Of a DNA stretch of 64,000 bases, positions 46,801 through 58,790 are shown one piece after another; the first letter of the stretch is position 1, and every line of letters starts with the position of its first letter. A model generated the notes under the pieces. That model did no database searches, had not been told where the DNA came from, and saw nothing but the letters and a program-made list of their open reading frames with translations. Source of the DNA: Allium sativum (Eukaryota > Streptophyta > Magnoliopsida > Asparagales > Amaryllidaceae); NCBI GenBank assembly GCA_030737875.1, contig CM060915.1, positions 901,968,177 through 902,032,176 of the forward strand, given 5' to 3'. Both the position numbers and the translations under genes were made by a program.

Positions 46801-48607
46801 TTGTTTGAATTGATTCTCGGGTTGTACTCTCTGAGCCTTTGAGTGAATGAAGCTTTTCTCTTTTCTCTCGTCACTAATTTGGGATTGTTCTCTGGCTCGA
46901 TCGAAACTGTGAGTTTTTCTGGAAATTCTTGCTTTGAAAACACTTGAATTGATTTTTTGTAAGTTTCGATCTTCTATTTGCCTGTAATGAATATGGTGAA
47001 TGTATAGGATTTAAAATCCTTTAAATCACTCTGATTTCGCTGTATGACTGGTCTTGATTTTCCCTGATTTTGCGTGAATAATTTGTCCCTGATTTGCGAG
47101 TTTCCTCTTTTTAATTCTTTTGATAAAATAAGCTGAAAACTAAATAAAAGATGTTGCCTTGTTCGAATTTAAACTGTTTTCCCACTGCTTTGAATTTAGC
47201 GCATGATTTCTGGAAATTTAGACAGAAATCTTGCCCAATATAACACACACAGATATCATGTATTTTCTGGCCAACAAAGTATTGCAAGACATTTCTGGAG
47301 TCAATTAAAAGCTTGCCAAAAGAATTTCACTGACTTCTGAAAATCTGGAAAGTTGTTTTGCCAAAAATAAATTGCTTCTAATAAAGAATCTGCCTTGAAT
47401 AGTATTGAACAAAATGATTCCTTATCTCCTCGAATTGGTGAATACATTTATCTGCATGCTTGATTGGTTAGTTACTTACTTGGTACTTGCCAAATCTGCT
47501 TTGTTAATTTCTAGAAGAAAAAAACAACTCTTCGCATTTTTATGTTCACTGAATTTGCTGCGACTAAATTACTTGCACTTGTATTTGTTGATTTCACTGG
47601 AAACTTTGCCAAACACATGAATTTCCTGCATTGATTATTCCCATGACCATTCCTAAGTCATATGCTGTTGTGTATTGTTGTCACTGCCTTGTAGTTTGTT
47701 GCATTACCTTCTAGCTTGACTCATGTTATCCTGACTTGCTTGAACCTGATTCATACTATTTTCTGTGTACATGCAATATTGATCACCTTCACATGTTTGT
47801 GTACACTTGTATTTGCATTTTAACTCCTCCTTGCTCACATTTGCTAACAGTATACATGCACCATGCTTTGTATTTCACTTGCGCACATGTCCATGCTATT
47901 GAATTTTGGGTTCGGCATTTTTGTTGCACGGTTTAATGAACTGTTTCCACTATGATTGGGTTGATATAAATATTGCACCACTTGAAACTGAACCTTTTCA
48001 TTGTAGTTGTCCTTGGCTGTAAGCTTTCTTGAACTTGATTTGCTCAAATGAACTGTACATGCTGAAATTCATTTGCGTACACACACAACTGTGTTGCACC
48101 ACTTTGCTGAGTCATCATGTTCACACTTGAGTTGCTTCATCTCTTTCTTAAATGCTTGTTCATTTTTTGACTATGTTGTTTCACATTTACACTTGTACAC
48201 CTGTTCTTGCATACTTGTTGTGACTTTCATGATAGCTTTGGCATTTTAAAGTATACTGACCACACTGCTTCACATTATAGCATGACCACTTCACCCATGT
48301 ATATTGCAGTGACCACATACATGCAGCATGCATATGTTCCACTACTTGAATTGCTTGTCCATATAAAAAGAAAAAAAAAACTGCTCATGCTTTAACTGAT
48401 GTATGTATATATACATCCCTTCCATGTTGATATATTGTACACATGCACTTTTTTATGTACTCATGTGGCTGCCCTTGCTTTTGAATGTGAATGTTTCATT
48501 TTGAACTGAAATATTCATGTACTAGCTGATTTGATTTCATTGAGTTGTTTTTCATGAATGCACTGAGTCGATTTGGTCCATGTGGCTAGTCCTCAATTGG
48601 TCACTGT

Positions 48608-48661
48608 ATTGGCGAGGCAGTGCACACGTGTATATGTAGACACGTGTGTATTGCAGCCAAT
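48608..48661. promoter_or_regulatory. Imperfect inverted repeat with CCAAT and two G-boxes
   Basis: ATTGG (48608) and CCAAT (48657) are the outer ends. CACGTG occurs at 48625-48630 and 48641-48646 within ACACGTGT contexts. It is promoter-like in content, but no gene follows. Confidence 0.4.
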
Positions 48662-49097
48662 AGAAAAGATTTCTCTGTCCCTGCATAGAAATATTTTGTA
48701 TATACACTGATTGCCTTATGGTATTTACAGTGTATCACTATGAATATCAGAAGCTATCTAGATACAGTCGGATAAATTGATAAATCAGATCGAGTCAAGA
48801 CAAATGATGAGAAACACATCAGAAATCTAAGGCAAATAAAACTTTAAAAATAAAATTTAAATCTGCATGTATTCAGCTTTTATTTCTATTGCAGTGTACT
48901 GTGTGTGTTTCATTGTGACAGGTAGGAATATGATTGGACTTACAAAGTGCTATGAAGACAGAAGATTGAAGATAGTGAATGAAGTAGTGTCAGTAAATGT
49001 GTTTGTATATGAAAGTGAAATGTATGTATATATGATTTGTATAGACAGAGTGATTGTATGAGTGTTGTAGAGAGAATTGTACTGATAATTGTAATAA

Positions 49098-49148
49098 ACA
49101 AATTTGTTTGAAATAAAATATTATTTTATTGTTGTCAAACAAACTTGT
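49098..49148. other. Long hairpin
   Basis: ACAAATTTGTTTGA (49098-49111) pairs with TCAAACAAACTTGT (49135-49148), 13 of 14. Inside it AATAAAATA pairs with TATTTTATT. Likely cruciform or terminator-like, or part of a small inverted-repeat element. Confidence 0.55.
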
Positions 49149-49467
49149 CTATTTTATTCAGTTTATTTACAAGTACAATCTTCTGTGAATGTATATGAAA
49201 TGTGAAATAAAAGTGAAGTGTACAAATAGTGGAGTTGTAAAACTATACTGTTTGAAAATTAAAATAAAATATTATATTTAAATAAAATACTATGTAAATA
49301 TCTGAATGTCTATACAGTCGTATTCTATTTAAATATAAATATTATATTCCTGTCTGTGATGTATATATAGAAGTACAGTAACAAACACATTTAAAATAAT
49401 ATTTATTTGTTTGTTATCATCAAACAAAAATCATATAATTGTGTATACAACTACGTTGTATACAACA

Positions 49468-49812
49468 GTTTAGACCTAAAAATGGCTTCACATGCCAAGT
49501 TTACAACATATCTAGATTGATCACAATATGATAAGTGAAAACGGGGATTTACATAAAGAACTAGACCTAGCTAATGTCACAACTTTCCAATTTAATAGAT
49601 GTACATGCACCACAATATAGTTACAAGTCAAGATCCATATAAGCAACATAATAGAATAACCACAATTGTATTAGATCTGGGGAAATAGATCTATCATGAC
49701 ATAGTATAGTATTTAACACTAGCACAGAGTCATACTTTACAACATATCCAACTCATAGTCTTTCACAATTTACTTTTATTTATCTAAACCTAAAAGCAAT
49801 CTAGAAACTCAC
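49468..49812 (-). repeat. 345-bp fragment of a C-type LTR joined to B integrase
   Basis: Colinear without visible gaps with 61890-62234 of the C LTR. The right edge falls exactly on the C LTR 5' splice-site motif (GTGAG on minus), where it meets B integrase at 49813. The best reading is the remnant of C's 3' LTR after a deletion. Confidence 0.8.
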
Positions 49813-52250
49813 GGGAATGAAATGGCCGCTCTTAGTAAGTCTATCTACTATAACCCAAATCCCCGTATTACCCTTTCTCGATCTTGGTAATCCGTCAATA
49901 AAGTCCATCGAGACGCTTTCCCGCTTCCATAGTGGAACCTCCAATGGGTGAAGTAACCCACCGGGTTTCTTTTGCTCCGCTTTTACTTGTTGGCACACCA
50001 AGCATCTAGCGACATACTTGGCCACGTCCCTCTTCATACCGGCCCAAAAGAAAACTCGCTTCATGTCCACGTACATCTTGTCCCCGCCGGGATGAATGGT
50101 CATCTTCGAATGATGTGCTTCATCAAGAATAGTCTTCCTTAGGTCATCATCTTTTGGTACACAAAGTCAACCGTCCCTACGTAACCAACCCTTATCATCT
50201 AGGATATACCTACGGAGATGGCTTGATGACTCCCCTCCTTTGAGCTTTTCTACTAACTCAACCAACTGCGGGTCGTCTCGCTGTGCCTCCCCAATCCGTC
50301 CCAAAAGCGTACGTCTGACCTCCAAGGATGCTAGCAAACCGGGTACGAAGTCAACGGAAGGTCTAAAATCAAACATAGAGATGAACTCTAAACTTCGCCA
50401 CTCAACAAACAAAGGACTTAAGGATAATCTTTTTCTACTTAAGGCATCGGCCACCACGTTACCCTTGCCAGGGGTATATGCTATCTCAAAGTCGTAGGAC
50501 GTCAAGAACTCCATCCACCTTTGTTGCATTAAGTTCAAGTCCTTCTAAGAGAATAAGTATTTTAGCGATTTGTGGTCAGTGAATAATTCGAATTTCTCGC
50601 CAAGAAGATAATGACGCCAAGACTTAAGCGCGAAAACAATAGCGGCCAACTCTAGGTCATGTGTGGGGTAATTCTTCTCATGCGCTCTCAACTGCCTTCC
50701 ACCATAGGCTATTACCCTACCCTCTTGCATTAAGACTGCGCCTAGTCCTGTCCCACAAGCGTCAGTATATACGGTAAATGGCTTACTCCCGTCTGGCAGT
50801 ACTAAGACTGGGGCTGAGGTCAAAGCTCTCTTCAACCGTTGGAACGCATCATCACAATCTACGTACCATGTGAAAACTAGGTTCTTCTTCGTCAAGCGTG
50901 TCAATGGAGCTGATATCTTTGCGAAGTCTTTGATAAACTTCCTATAGTAGCCAGCCAACCCCAAGAAACTTCTCACTTCAGTAGCGTTTTTAGGGACCTT
51001 CCAATCTTGGATGGCCACCACCTTCGTGGGATCCACGGCTATCCCTTCTTCGGAAACCACGTGCCCTAAGAATCGTACTTCCTTCCTCTAGAAGTGACAC
51101 TTGGAAAATTTAGCTTTAAGGCTATGCGCTCGTAGGGTCTCCAACACTTCCCTAAGATGTAGAGCATGCTCTTCTTCATCCTTAGAAAAGATCAAGATGT
51201 CGTCTACAAAGACTACCACGAATTTGTTAAGGTACTCCCTAAACACCCTACTGATCAAATCAACAAAGTATGCGGGGGCGTTTGTCAAACCGAAGGGCAT
51301 CACTAGCCATTCATAAAAACCGTCTGGAGTCCTAAAGGCAGTCTTGTCAATGCTATCCTCAGCCACTCTCAACTGATGGAAACCAGTGGCTAAGTCCAAC
51401 TGAGAAAACACAGAGGCGCCAACTAGCTGATCGAAGAGATCGTCAATCCTCGGCAGTGGGTGTCTGTTCTTCTTAGTAAGCTTATTAAGTTCTCTATAGT
51501 CCACACAAAGTCTAAGGGACCCATCCGCCTTCGTGGCAAATACTACTGGAGCTCCCCACTCCGATATACTTCGTCTTATGAACCCCTTTTCAAGCAACTC
51601 CTTCACTTGCTTATCGAGTTCCCTCCTTTCACGTGGAGCCATGTGGCGTACCGGCAAAGATACTGGTTTCGCATTATCCACCAGATATATTCGAAAATCT
51701 GTCACCCGCTTCGGAGGTAAACCCTTCACCTCCTCAAACACATCCGAGTACTCTCGGACCACTCTAATAGATCGTAGATTTTCCTCAGACGCGTCAAGCG
51801 ATTCTAGATAACTTAGCATAACCGAATTTATGGGATTGCAAAATATTTCGAGAGTGTTGCCAAGGCGAGTCATGAGCCTAACTACTCTCCTTTCGCAATC
51901 AAGAACGGCCCCATTTCTGGATAGCCAATCAATTCCTAAAATTAGCCCATAGACCGTGAAGCCCAACACATAAGCATCACATCTAAACTCAATGCTAAGT
52001 ATATAAATTTTCAAATCCAAACACATCATGGACAAACGAGATGAGCCCCCAATTGGATTCGAAAAAACTAAGGGATCCTCTACTAAACTGGTGTTTAAGT
52101 GCAGTGATTCAACTAATGATGTAGAGATAAACAAATGCGATGCGCCCGAATCGAATAAGGTACAGATAGGATGATCAAACAGAAAAACTAAGCTTTCAAC
52201 AGAAATGGTTCTACCTCGTTCTTGCAGCGGTGGGACCGCGAGAGCCTGAA
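49813..52250 (-). pseudogene. pol: Chromovirus B pol, single frame with four stops, truncated in integrase
   Basis: The minus frame continues from gag. Protease: [13 protein letters not shown] and [55 protein letters not shown] and catalytic [13 protein letters not shown] (near 51195). RNase [17 protein letters not shown] and [11 protein letters not shown]. Integrase: zinc motif HPGGDKMYVDMKR with CLVCQ, then SMDFIDGLPRSRKG and VDRLTKSGHFIPV. Single stops fall after CHF (51088), after YLFS (50545) and after RRDG (50167). Each can be explained by a C-to-T type change in a conserved codon. The frame breaks off before the second integrase Asp. Confidence 0.9.
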
Positions 52251-53196
52251 CTTGTCCCCTTGCCTGCCCTGGTGTTATAAGAGCCTGCACCTGTCCTCCC
52301 GCAGTAGCCCCTGCCCTCTGCCCCTTCCTTGAGCAGTCCTTCACTAAATGTCCCGCATCGCCATAATGAAAACAGCCAGTCTGCTTTTTCTTTCGGCAGT
52401 CCTTGCTGAGATGGCCTGGGGTCCCACAGTTAAAGCATTTCTTCTTTCTTTTGCCATTATTGTCTTTACCACCCTTCTTGTTTTGTTGTTGGGGTTTCTT
52501 TTGATCCCCTTTCTTCTCGGGTGCCTTATCAACTTTAGCGCTTTTCTCCTCATGCATGAGCGCCATTTCTACTAGCTTCTCAAAGGTGGCCCCCATAGGG
52601 ATGTGGGTCATGGCCAACCCTTGCAATGGTTCATTCAAGCCATTAACGAACCTCAGAGCCTTCTTCTCCGGTGTGTTTAATAAGTCCAAACCAAACCTTG
52701 CTAGCTGATTAAATTTGTTGACATATTCTTTCACTGACGAGCTTCCTTGCTTCAATGTCAAGAACCTTTCCATATATAGATTTTCTTCCGACCTCGAGAG
52801 AAACTTCGCCTCGAATCTACGTTTAAAATCCGCCCAAGAGTCAACAGGACGCTCCCTATTAGTGATCTCCTACCAAAACGAGGCCTCTCCCTTCATCAAC
52901 CAAGCTGCTAAACGAACTCTCCTCCCTTCTACTTCAAAGATTTCTAGCAATTCTTCCACCTCCTTAAGCCAATCTCTAGCTTCCACAAACGTTTCTGACC
53001 CTTGAAAGGGTTTTCCACCTATAGCTTTGAATTCCTTGCACGTCTTTGCAAAAGTATCTACGCGAGGAGGAGGAGGAATGGGTGCAACTGGTGGTGAAGG
53101 AACATTGGCCGGACATGCGGCGGCCCTAGCCTCTAGCAACCTCCTATACCATCCTGGTATTGTTACACCGTCAGGTAGGTTAAGATCTTCAGCCAT
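52251..53196 (-). pseudogene. gag: Chromovirus B gag, one stop
   Basis: Starts MAEDLNLPDGVTIPGWYRRL at 53196. The capsid domain has ARDWLKEVEELLEIFEVEGR, LAAWLMKGEASFW and, past a TAG (52870), [21 protein letters not shown] basic linker leads to two zinc knuckles: [14 protein letters not shown] (from about 52437) and a second, [14 protein letters not shown], in which the second Cys is Tyr. The single stop follows Trp in FW, where Gln is usual. Gag would package the RNA. Otherwise the frame is well preserved. Confidence 0.88.
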
Positions 53197-53395
53197 GCTG
53201 AAACGAAAAAGGAAAGATTCAAAATGGAGAATTCAAAAGATAAAGATATATGGCTATTTGGGGATTATGTTTTTCATAAAAACTTCCTCTTTAAATTTCT
53301 CATTAAAACATGTTTTTGAAAACATTTCTTCCAAAAATAACTATTTTTCTAAAGTATTTTTATCTGTTCTGGTAACCTTAAGCTCTGATACCACG
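53197..53395 (-). other. B leader and primer binding site
   Basis: On minus, TGGTATCAGAGC (53393-53382) is two bases from the LTR end and matches the plant initiator-Met primer site. The leader between it and the gag ATG is AT-rich. Confidence 0.88.
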
Positions 53396-53777
53396 TGTAA
53401 CACCCCACGTCCATTAATGTCACTCACAAAGGGAATGCATTAACTTCCATGGAGGTTATAAGTGAATATAGAACAGAAAAATTACAACAAGACAGATAAT
53501 AAGTAGTACTTGGAAATCTAAAACTTCATTTTATTGCAGCGGAAACATGTTTATTACATCACAAAACCATTAATCAGAGTCAAGTACATTATCCATCTTC
53601 ATAAAAACAAAATACATAATCCCATTCTAAAATAGCCATTAAAGAAGATAACAAGCTGGACTTTACTTCAATGGTCCAAGCTTTCCAAAAAGAGATAAAG
53701 CAATCCAATCAAACTCCACTAGAGCTGGGCCCAACCTGAGGACCTGGAGGGGGAAAAAGTATAGAAATGGAGGGGGT

Positions 53778-53792
53778 CAGACATAAAGTCTG
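53778..53792 (-). other. Small hairpin near the splice acceptor, B LTR
   Basis: CAGAC-ATAAA-GTCTG on plus, about 35 nt from the acceptor. Same place as in the C, solo and LARD LTRs. Confidence 0.55.
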
Positions 53793-54748
53793 GCCAGTAT
53801 GATAATTCTAACAATACTATTATCAAAATAAATAGACTAAGGCATAAGCTGGAAGACAAGTAAATGTCTATGAACTATTTGGAAGATAAAGATAGCGTTT
53901 AAGATAACGTTAAAGGCATACCTAATTACTAACAAATACATACTAGACTGCACCGCACATTACTACACTGCACCGCGCCAATTACTACACTGCACCGCAC
54001 TAGTCACCCTAAGGTTGATCCCGCATGCTTCACCCAGAAACTATATAAATACCCTTGCGTACCCCTAGCTGACTACATAGGTGCCGTCTGCCCCTATCTC
54101 CACTAGGTGTACCCCACTACCCTCTTAGAAATTTTATAAGTAACTTCGTGTACTCCTAGCTGACTACATAAGTGCCGTCTGCCCCTATCTCCACTAGGTG
54201 TACCCCACTACCCACTTTCGATCGGCTCCCTACTCGTAGATACCCATGCTGGCCCCACAGTGGGGTGTATCACTCCCCTAAAGTGGCAACCCGATACAAC
54301 TGAGAATGCACGGCTTATACCTACACGATGCAACAACGTCTTACCTACCAGCCCGGGTCCACACACGCATATGAAACCCGTTGGACTTGCGTTGCCACCG
54401 CTCCCCGTTTTGGCCTCTAATAGTCAAGCCCAATATGCGTGTCCCGTCCTCGACTTGGGTTGAGCCCACAAAAATACGTTTGGGATACTAGTTGAAATGG
54501 GCCCCCATAAGCTACCCACCTAAGCTTGTCACCACTAGTATATCCCACTTAACCCTCTTAGTCATGTTCATTTACATGTGTGTTTGGTTAAGTCTTACTA
54601 ATCGTATTTCACATGCCATTAAGGGCACCAACTAGATTCCTCATGCCACCCAAGGCACCTACTTAACCCCCATGTCCCACTTTACATGTTTATCTGGTTA
54701 AGTATTTCTTAATTCATTCAGGCCATAACCTCATGAAGACCTCTCACA

Positions 54749-54943
54749 TTAGACTGGCATTTATGGCAGCTGGATTTGCCGGGCGGGTCCGGGAAGTCTT
54801 ACACCATAAAAGAGTCTAACCTCGTGTCTTTACAACTTGTTATGCTTTAGTTTAGGCCTAGGACCTCTCACATTGGGCTGACATTTGTGACCACTGGATT
54901 TGTCGGGCGGTTCCGGGCAGGTTTACGTCACAAACGAGTCCAA
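54749..54943 (-). other. Paired two-stem structured elements, B LTR
   Basis: Copy 1 is 54749-54819: outer TTAGACT/AGTCTAA, inner TTTATGG/CCATAAA. Copy 2 is 54873-54943: outer TTGGGCT/AGTCCAA (one wobble), inner TTTGTGAC/GTCACAAA. Both have the GCGG(G/T)TCCGGG loop. Confidence 0.8.
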
Positions 54944-56393
54944 CCTCGTGTCCTAAGCATTGATTGACAACTTTCAACCTTTTACCCCAGTTTTAATAAT
55001 TCCCTATCAAAATTATTAATTAAGTCCACTTTTATTGATGTCCATAATTGACTCAATTATGGTCATCCACTCATGGTATGCAAAATCATATCAATTGCAC
55101 CCAACATCTTATTATTAAATCCTTAATATTACCCCTACCCCACGTTTATACGTTCGCTTATTCAACGCATAATATAGGCTAGACTTGAATAGTCTAATGC
55201 ATAGCACAAAGATAAATTATCACAACATATAGACAATTAAAATAAATCTAATCATAATAGGGGTGAAACTTGCATAAACTACACATGTTAAGGATCAAAA
55301 GGTGTCAACTTGTTAAATGTCACAATTTACATGATATGATCATAGCCCAAATCTATACATAAACTTGCATATGGGGTTTATAGGCAACATAATGATGGTG
55401 TGAACTAGCATAGGATATCACATATGTCATAGCATAGTTCTAGATGTCATAATAGATGTCATGGCATATGTTCATAACTTTTCTAATCAACATATGTAAC
55501 TTGTCATATAGATCAACATAGCCCAAACATGATGATTTAATTAATATGAACTAACTAGCATAGATGGATTTCTAACATGTATGATTCATCAGAAACTTTC
55601 AACATACATAGCATGATTTACAACATATAGTATATCATCACCACATAGCATAGGATTAATAACATACGTGATAGCATATGACAATTCACATCATCTACTC
55701 ACAATCTATTCATGACTTAACCTAATTAAAATGATAATAATCTTGTTAAGACTATCATACTCACAATTATAGAAGAAAGAGAGTCGAATTAGCGCTCTTT
55801 TGATGAAGAATCGCTGTTAGGGTTGGGTAGTTCTGATTTGGTTGCTGTTCTTTATCTTTAATTTGATGGCGGCTGCTCTAGGTCTTAAAATATCAGCATG
55901 ACGGCCATGGTCTTTGTCTATTTTCTGATTTAGGGTTTGTGTATAGGGGTCTTTTTATAGAGTTATAAATTAATTCAAGCCGTCGGATGTTCTTAGGGTT
56001 AATCAAAACCATTTAATTATGATAGGGTGATGAGTCAGCCCTAATGACTCAGCAAGGAGTCAGAATGGACTCAACAACACGGGTCAGCCTGAACCAGAAA
56101 GTTGTGCAGGCTCCAGCCTCGGCCTGGGCGCACTTGGCAGGTGCGCCAGTGTAAATATGCCCTGGCGCACTTCCCAAGTGCGCCAGTGCATTTTTTTTCT
56201 TTCTTTGCCACCAAACTTCGTTCGTCCATAACTTTTTCATCCGGTACTCGTTTCCCGCAAACTCCGACTCTACCTCCACTAGAATTCCGAGATGAACACA
56301 ATGACGCAACCCGTTTCCCACAATTCTCACGTCTGAGATTAGTTATTCTTTAATTTGTAAATAATAATATTAACAGAATTACGGGGTGTTACA

Positions 56394-58790
56394 ACCACCC
56401 AAATATTGTTATTGCCTTTCTTTGACCTAGGAAAACCATCTATGAAATCCATAGAGACGCTCTCCCATTTCCACTACGGGACCTCCAACGGATGAATTAA
56501 TCCTCTGGGCTTCTTTTGCTAAGCCTTGACTTGCTGGCAAGCTAAACATTGAGAAACAAATTCAGCTACATCTCTCTTTATCCCAGCACAAAAGAAAACC
56601 TCTTCATGTCTCTATACATCTTGTCACCACCTGGATGAATAGTCATCTTAGAATGGTGGGCTTCTTCTAGGACTGCCTTTATCAAACTTCCAGTTTGACG
56701 AACACGAAGCTTCCATCTCGTCGTAACAACCCCTTTCATCTATGGCATATCTATTGAAGTGACTAGAAGTCTCCCTTCTTCTGAGCTTATCTATGATGTC
56801 TAGAATCTGTAGGTCACCTTTTTGCGAAGCTCCTATCTGGTCCATAAGGGTCAGTCGTATCTCCAAGGATGCAAACAAATCAGGCAAAACCTCGATGGAA
56901 GGTCTAAAATCAAAAGTTGATATGAACTCCAAGTTCTTTCTTTCCACAAACAGAGGACTCAGGGCCATCCTTTGCTTACTTAGTGCATCTTCCACCACAT
57001 TACCCTTTCCAGGGGTATATCTCAAAATCATATGAAGCTAAGAACTCAATCCACCGTTGTTGCCTTAAGTTGAGATCCTTTTGAAAGAATAGATACTTGA
57101 GAGACTTATGATCGGTGCATAACTCGAACCTTTCTCCAAGTAAATAATGACGCCACGTCTTTAACGTGAATACTATGGCAACTAGCTCTAGATCATGGGA
57201 GGGGTAGTTCTTCTCACGAACTCTCAACATTCTACCCTCATAAGATATTACTTTCCTTTCTTGCACCAGAACCGCACCAAGCCTTGTACCGCACACATCA
57301 GTGTAAATAGTAAAAACTTTACTTCCATCAGGTAAGTAAAGACGGGGGCTGTTGTAAGAGCCCTCTTTAGTCATTGGAAAGCAACGTCACAGTCTATGTC
57401 CCATTAAAATGCCAAATTCTTCTTTGTCAACCGGGTGAGAGGGGTTGATATGTTCGCGATGTCATTAATGAACTTCCTATAGTAACCTGCCAACCCAAGA
57501 AAGCTTCTCACCTCAGTTTCATTTTCAGGAATCTGCCAATCTTACACTGCAACCACCTTGGCAGGATCTACGGCTATCCCTTTTTTGGAGAATGCCCTAA
57601 GAATCTCACCTCTTTTCTCTAAAAATCGCATTTGGAGAAATTTGCCTTAAGTTTATGGTCACGGAGAGTTTTCAAAACATCTCTCAAATGTTAGGCATGC
57701 TCTTCCTTTCTTTTGGAGAAGATCAAAATGCCATCAACAAAGACTACAACAAATTTGTTTAGAAACTTCCGAAACACCCTACTCATCAGATCGACAAAAT
57801 AGGCAGGTGCACTCGTCATCCCAAGAGGCATCACTAGCCATTCAAAGAAACTGTTTAGTGTTCTAAAAGCAGTCTTATCTATGCTGTCCTCAGCCACCCT
57901 CAACTGATGGAACCCGTAGCTAAGTCCAACTGAGAAAATACCGAGGCACCAGCAAGCTGATCAAATAAATCACCAATCCTCGGAAGCGAGTGCCTATTCT
58001 TCTTAGTGAGCTTATTCAACTCTCTATAGTCAACACACAAACGAAGCGAACCATCCGCCTTAGTTGCGATTACTACTGGAGCACCCCATTCAGATATGCT
58101 TCGACTTATAAACCCTTTCTCAAGTAGCTCCCCTACTTGCTCGCTTAGCTCCCTTATTTCCCTTGGAGCCATGTGGCGTACTGGTAATGCAACTGGCAAT
58201 GAATTGTCTAACAGATATATGCAGAAGTCGATCTTGCACCTTGGAGGTAAACCCCATACCTCATCAAAAACATCGGAATAATCTCGAACCACCGGGACAG
58301 ACTGCAAATCATCTATAGATGCATCTAGAGACTCTAGAAAGCTAAGCATAATAGACCCTTGGGGGTCGCAAGAAACTTCGAGGGTCTTCCCTGACAAGTC
58401 AGGAGTCTAACAACACTCATCTCACAATCCAGAATGGCCCCGTACGTGGTAAGCTAATCCATTCCTAGAATCAACCCATAGCCCATAAACCCAAGCACAT
58501 ATGCGTCGCGTTTAAATTTGGCGCCTAACATAGATATTTTCAAACCTCGAAAAATCATTGATAAATGAGCCGAACCACCAATGGGGTCTTAAACAACTAT
58601 GGGATCTACAACCATACTAGTAATCAAGTGCAGAGATTCAACCACAGAACTAGATATAAACGAGGGTGAAGCACCAGAATCAAAAAGTGTTCTAACTGGA
58701 TGGTTTGAAAGAGAAACTAAATTTTCTATGGGAAATTTTCTACCTCTTTCAGGAGAAATGATCGCGAGAGCATGCACCTGCCCTCCAGAA
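56394..58790 (-). pseudogene. pol: Chromovirus C pol, fragmented
   Basis: Minus-strand pieces in shifting frames. Protease: [13 protein letters not shown] (near 58690). [22 protein letters not shown] (near 58070), [20 protein letters not shown] and VVFVDGILIFS (near 57735), with the second catalytic Asp replaced by Gly. RNase [20 protein letters not shown] and NVVEDALSKQR. The integrase start has SMDFIDGFPRSKKG and NIWVV, where B cuts in. Many frameshifts and a lost RT catalytic residue make it inactive. Confidence 0.85.

Larger units (their letters stand above)
46801..49467. other. Unassigned AT-rich stretch, possibly a plus-strand LTR fragment
   Basis: No coding motifs. Near the left end a leader-like segment carries donor-like TTTTTTGTAAGTTTCG (about 46955) and ACTGTGAGTT (about 46908) on plus, reminiscent of the leader and donor pattern in the other LTRs. 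It also contains an inverted-repeat block with G-boxes (48608-48661), a strong hairpin (49098-49148) and a palindrome at the right edge (49442-49464). Its identity is unknown. Confidence 0.35.
53744..55764 (-). other. Inferred leader intron within the B LTR
   Basis: Donor GTGAGT at 55764 lies about 190 nt downstream of TATA. The acceptor CTCCAG/GTCC is at 53744. The interval is 2.0 kb. Inferred from shared architecture. Confidence 0.5.
49813..56393 (-). mobile_element. Chromovirus B (Tekay/Del-like), truncated, inserted in C
   Basis: 5' LTR (53396-56393), initiator-Met primer site and gag-pol on minus in a single frame. It ends abruptly inside integrase at 49813, and the rest of pol and the 3' LTR are missing. 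The right end abuts C's integrase frame at 56394 (presumed target ACCAC, 56394-56398), so B inserted into C. Confidence 0.88.
53396..56393 (-). repeat. Chromovirus B 5' LTR
   Basis: 2998 bp, TGTAACACCCC to GTGTTACA. On minus: TATA (TATAAAAAG, 55960-55950), donor AATT/GTGAGT (55764-55759), structured pair (54943-54749), small hairpin (53792-53778), acceptor CCCCTCCAG/GTC (53744) and a poly(A)-like region near 53530. At 54220-54290 there is a block shared with the C LTR (CGGCTCCCTACTC, AAAGTGGCAACCC). Confidence 0.9.

Noticed and set aside
47405..48395. Short hydrophobic plus-strand frames
   Set aside because: AT-rich chance frames with no motifs or codon signal.
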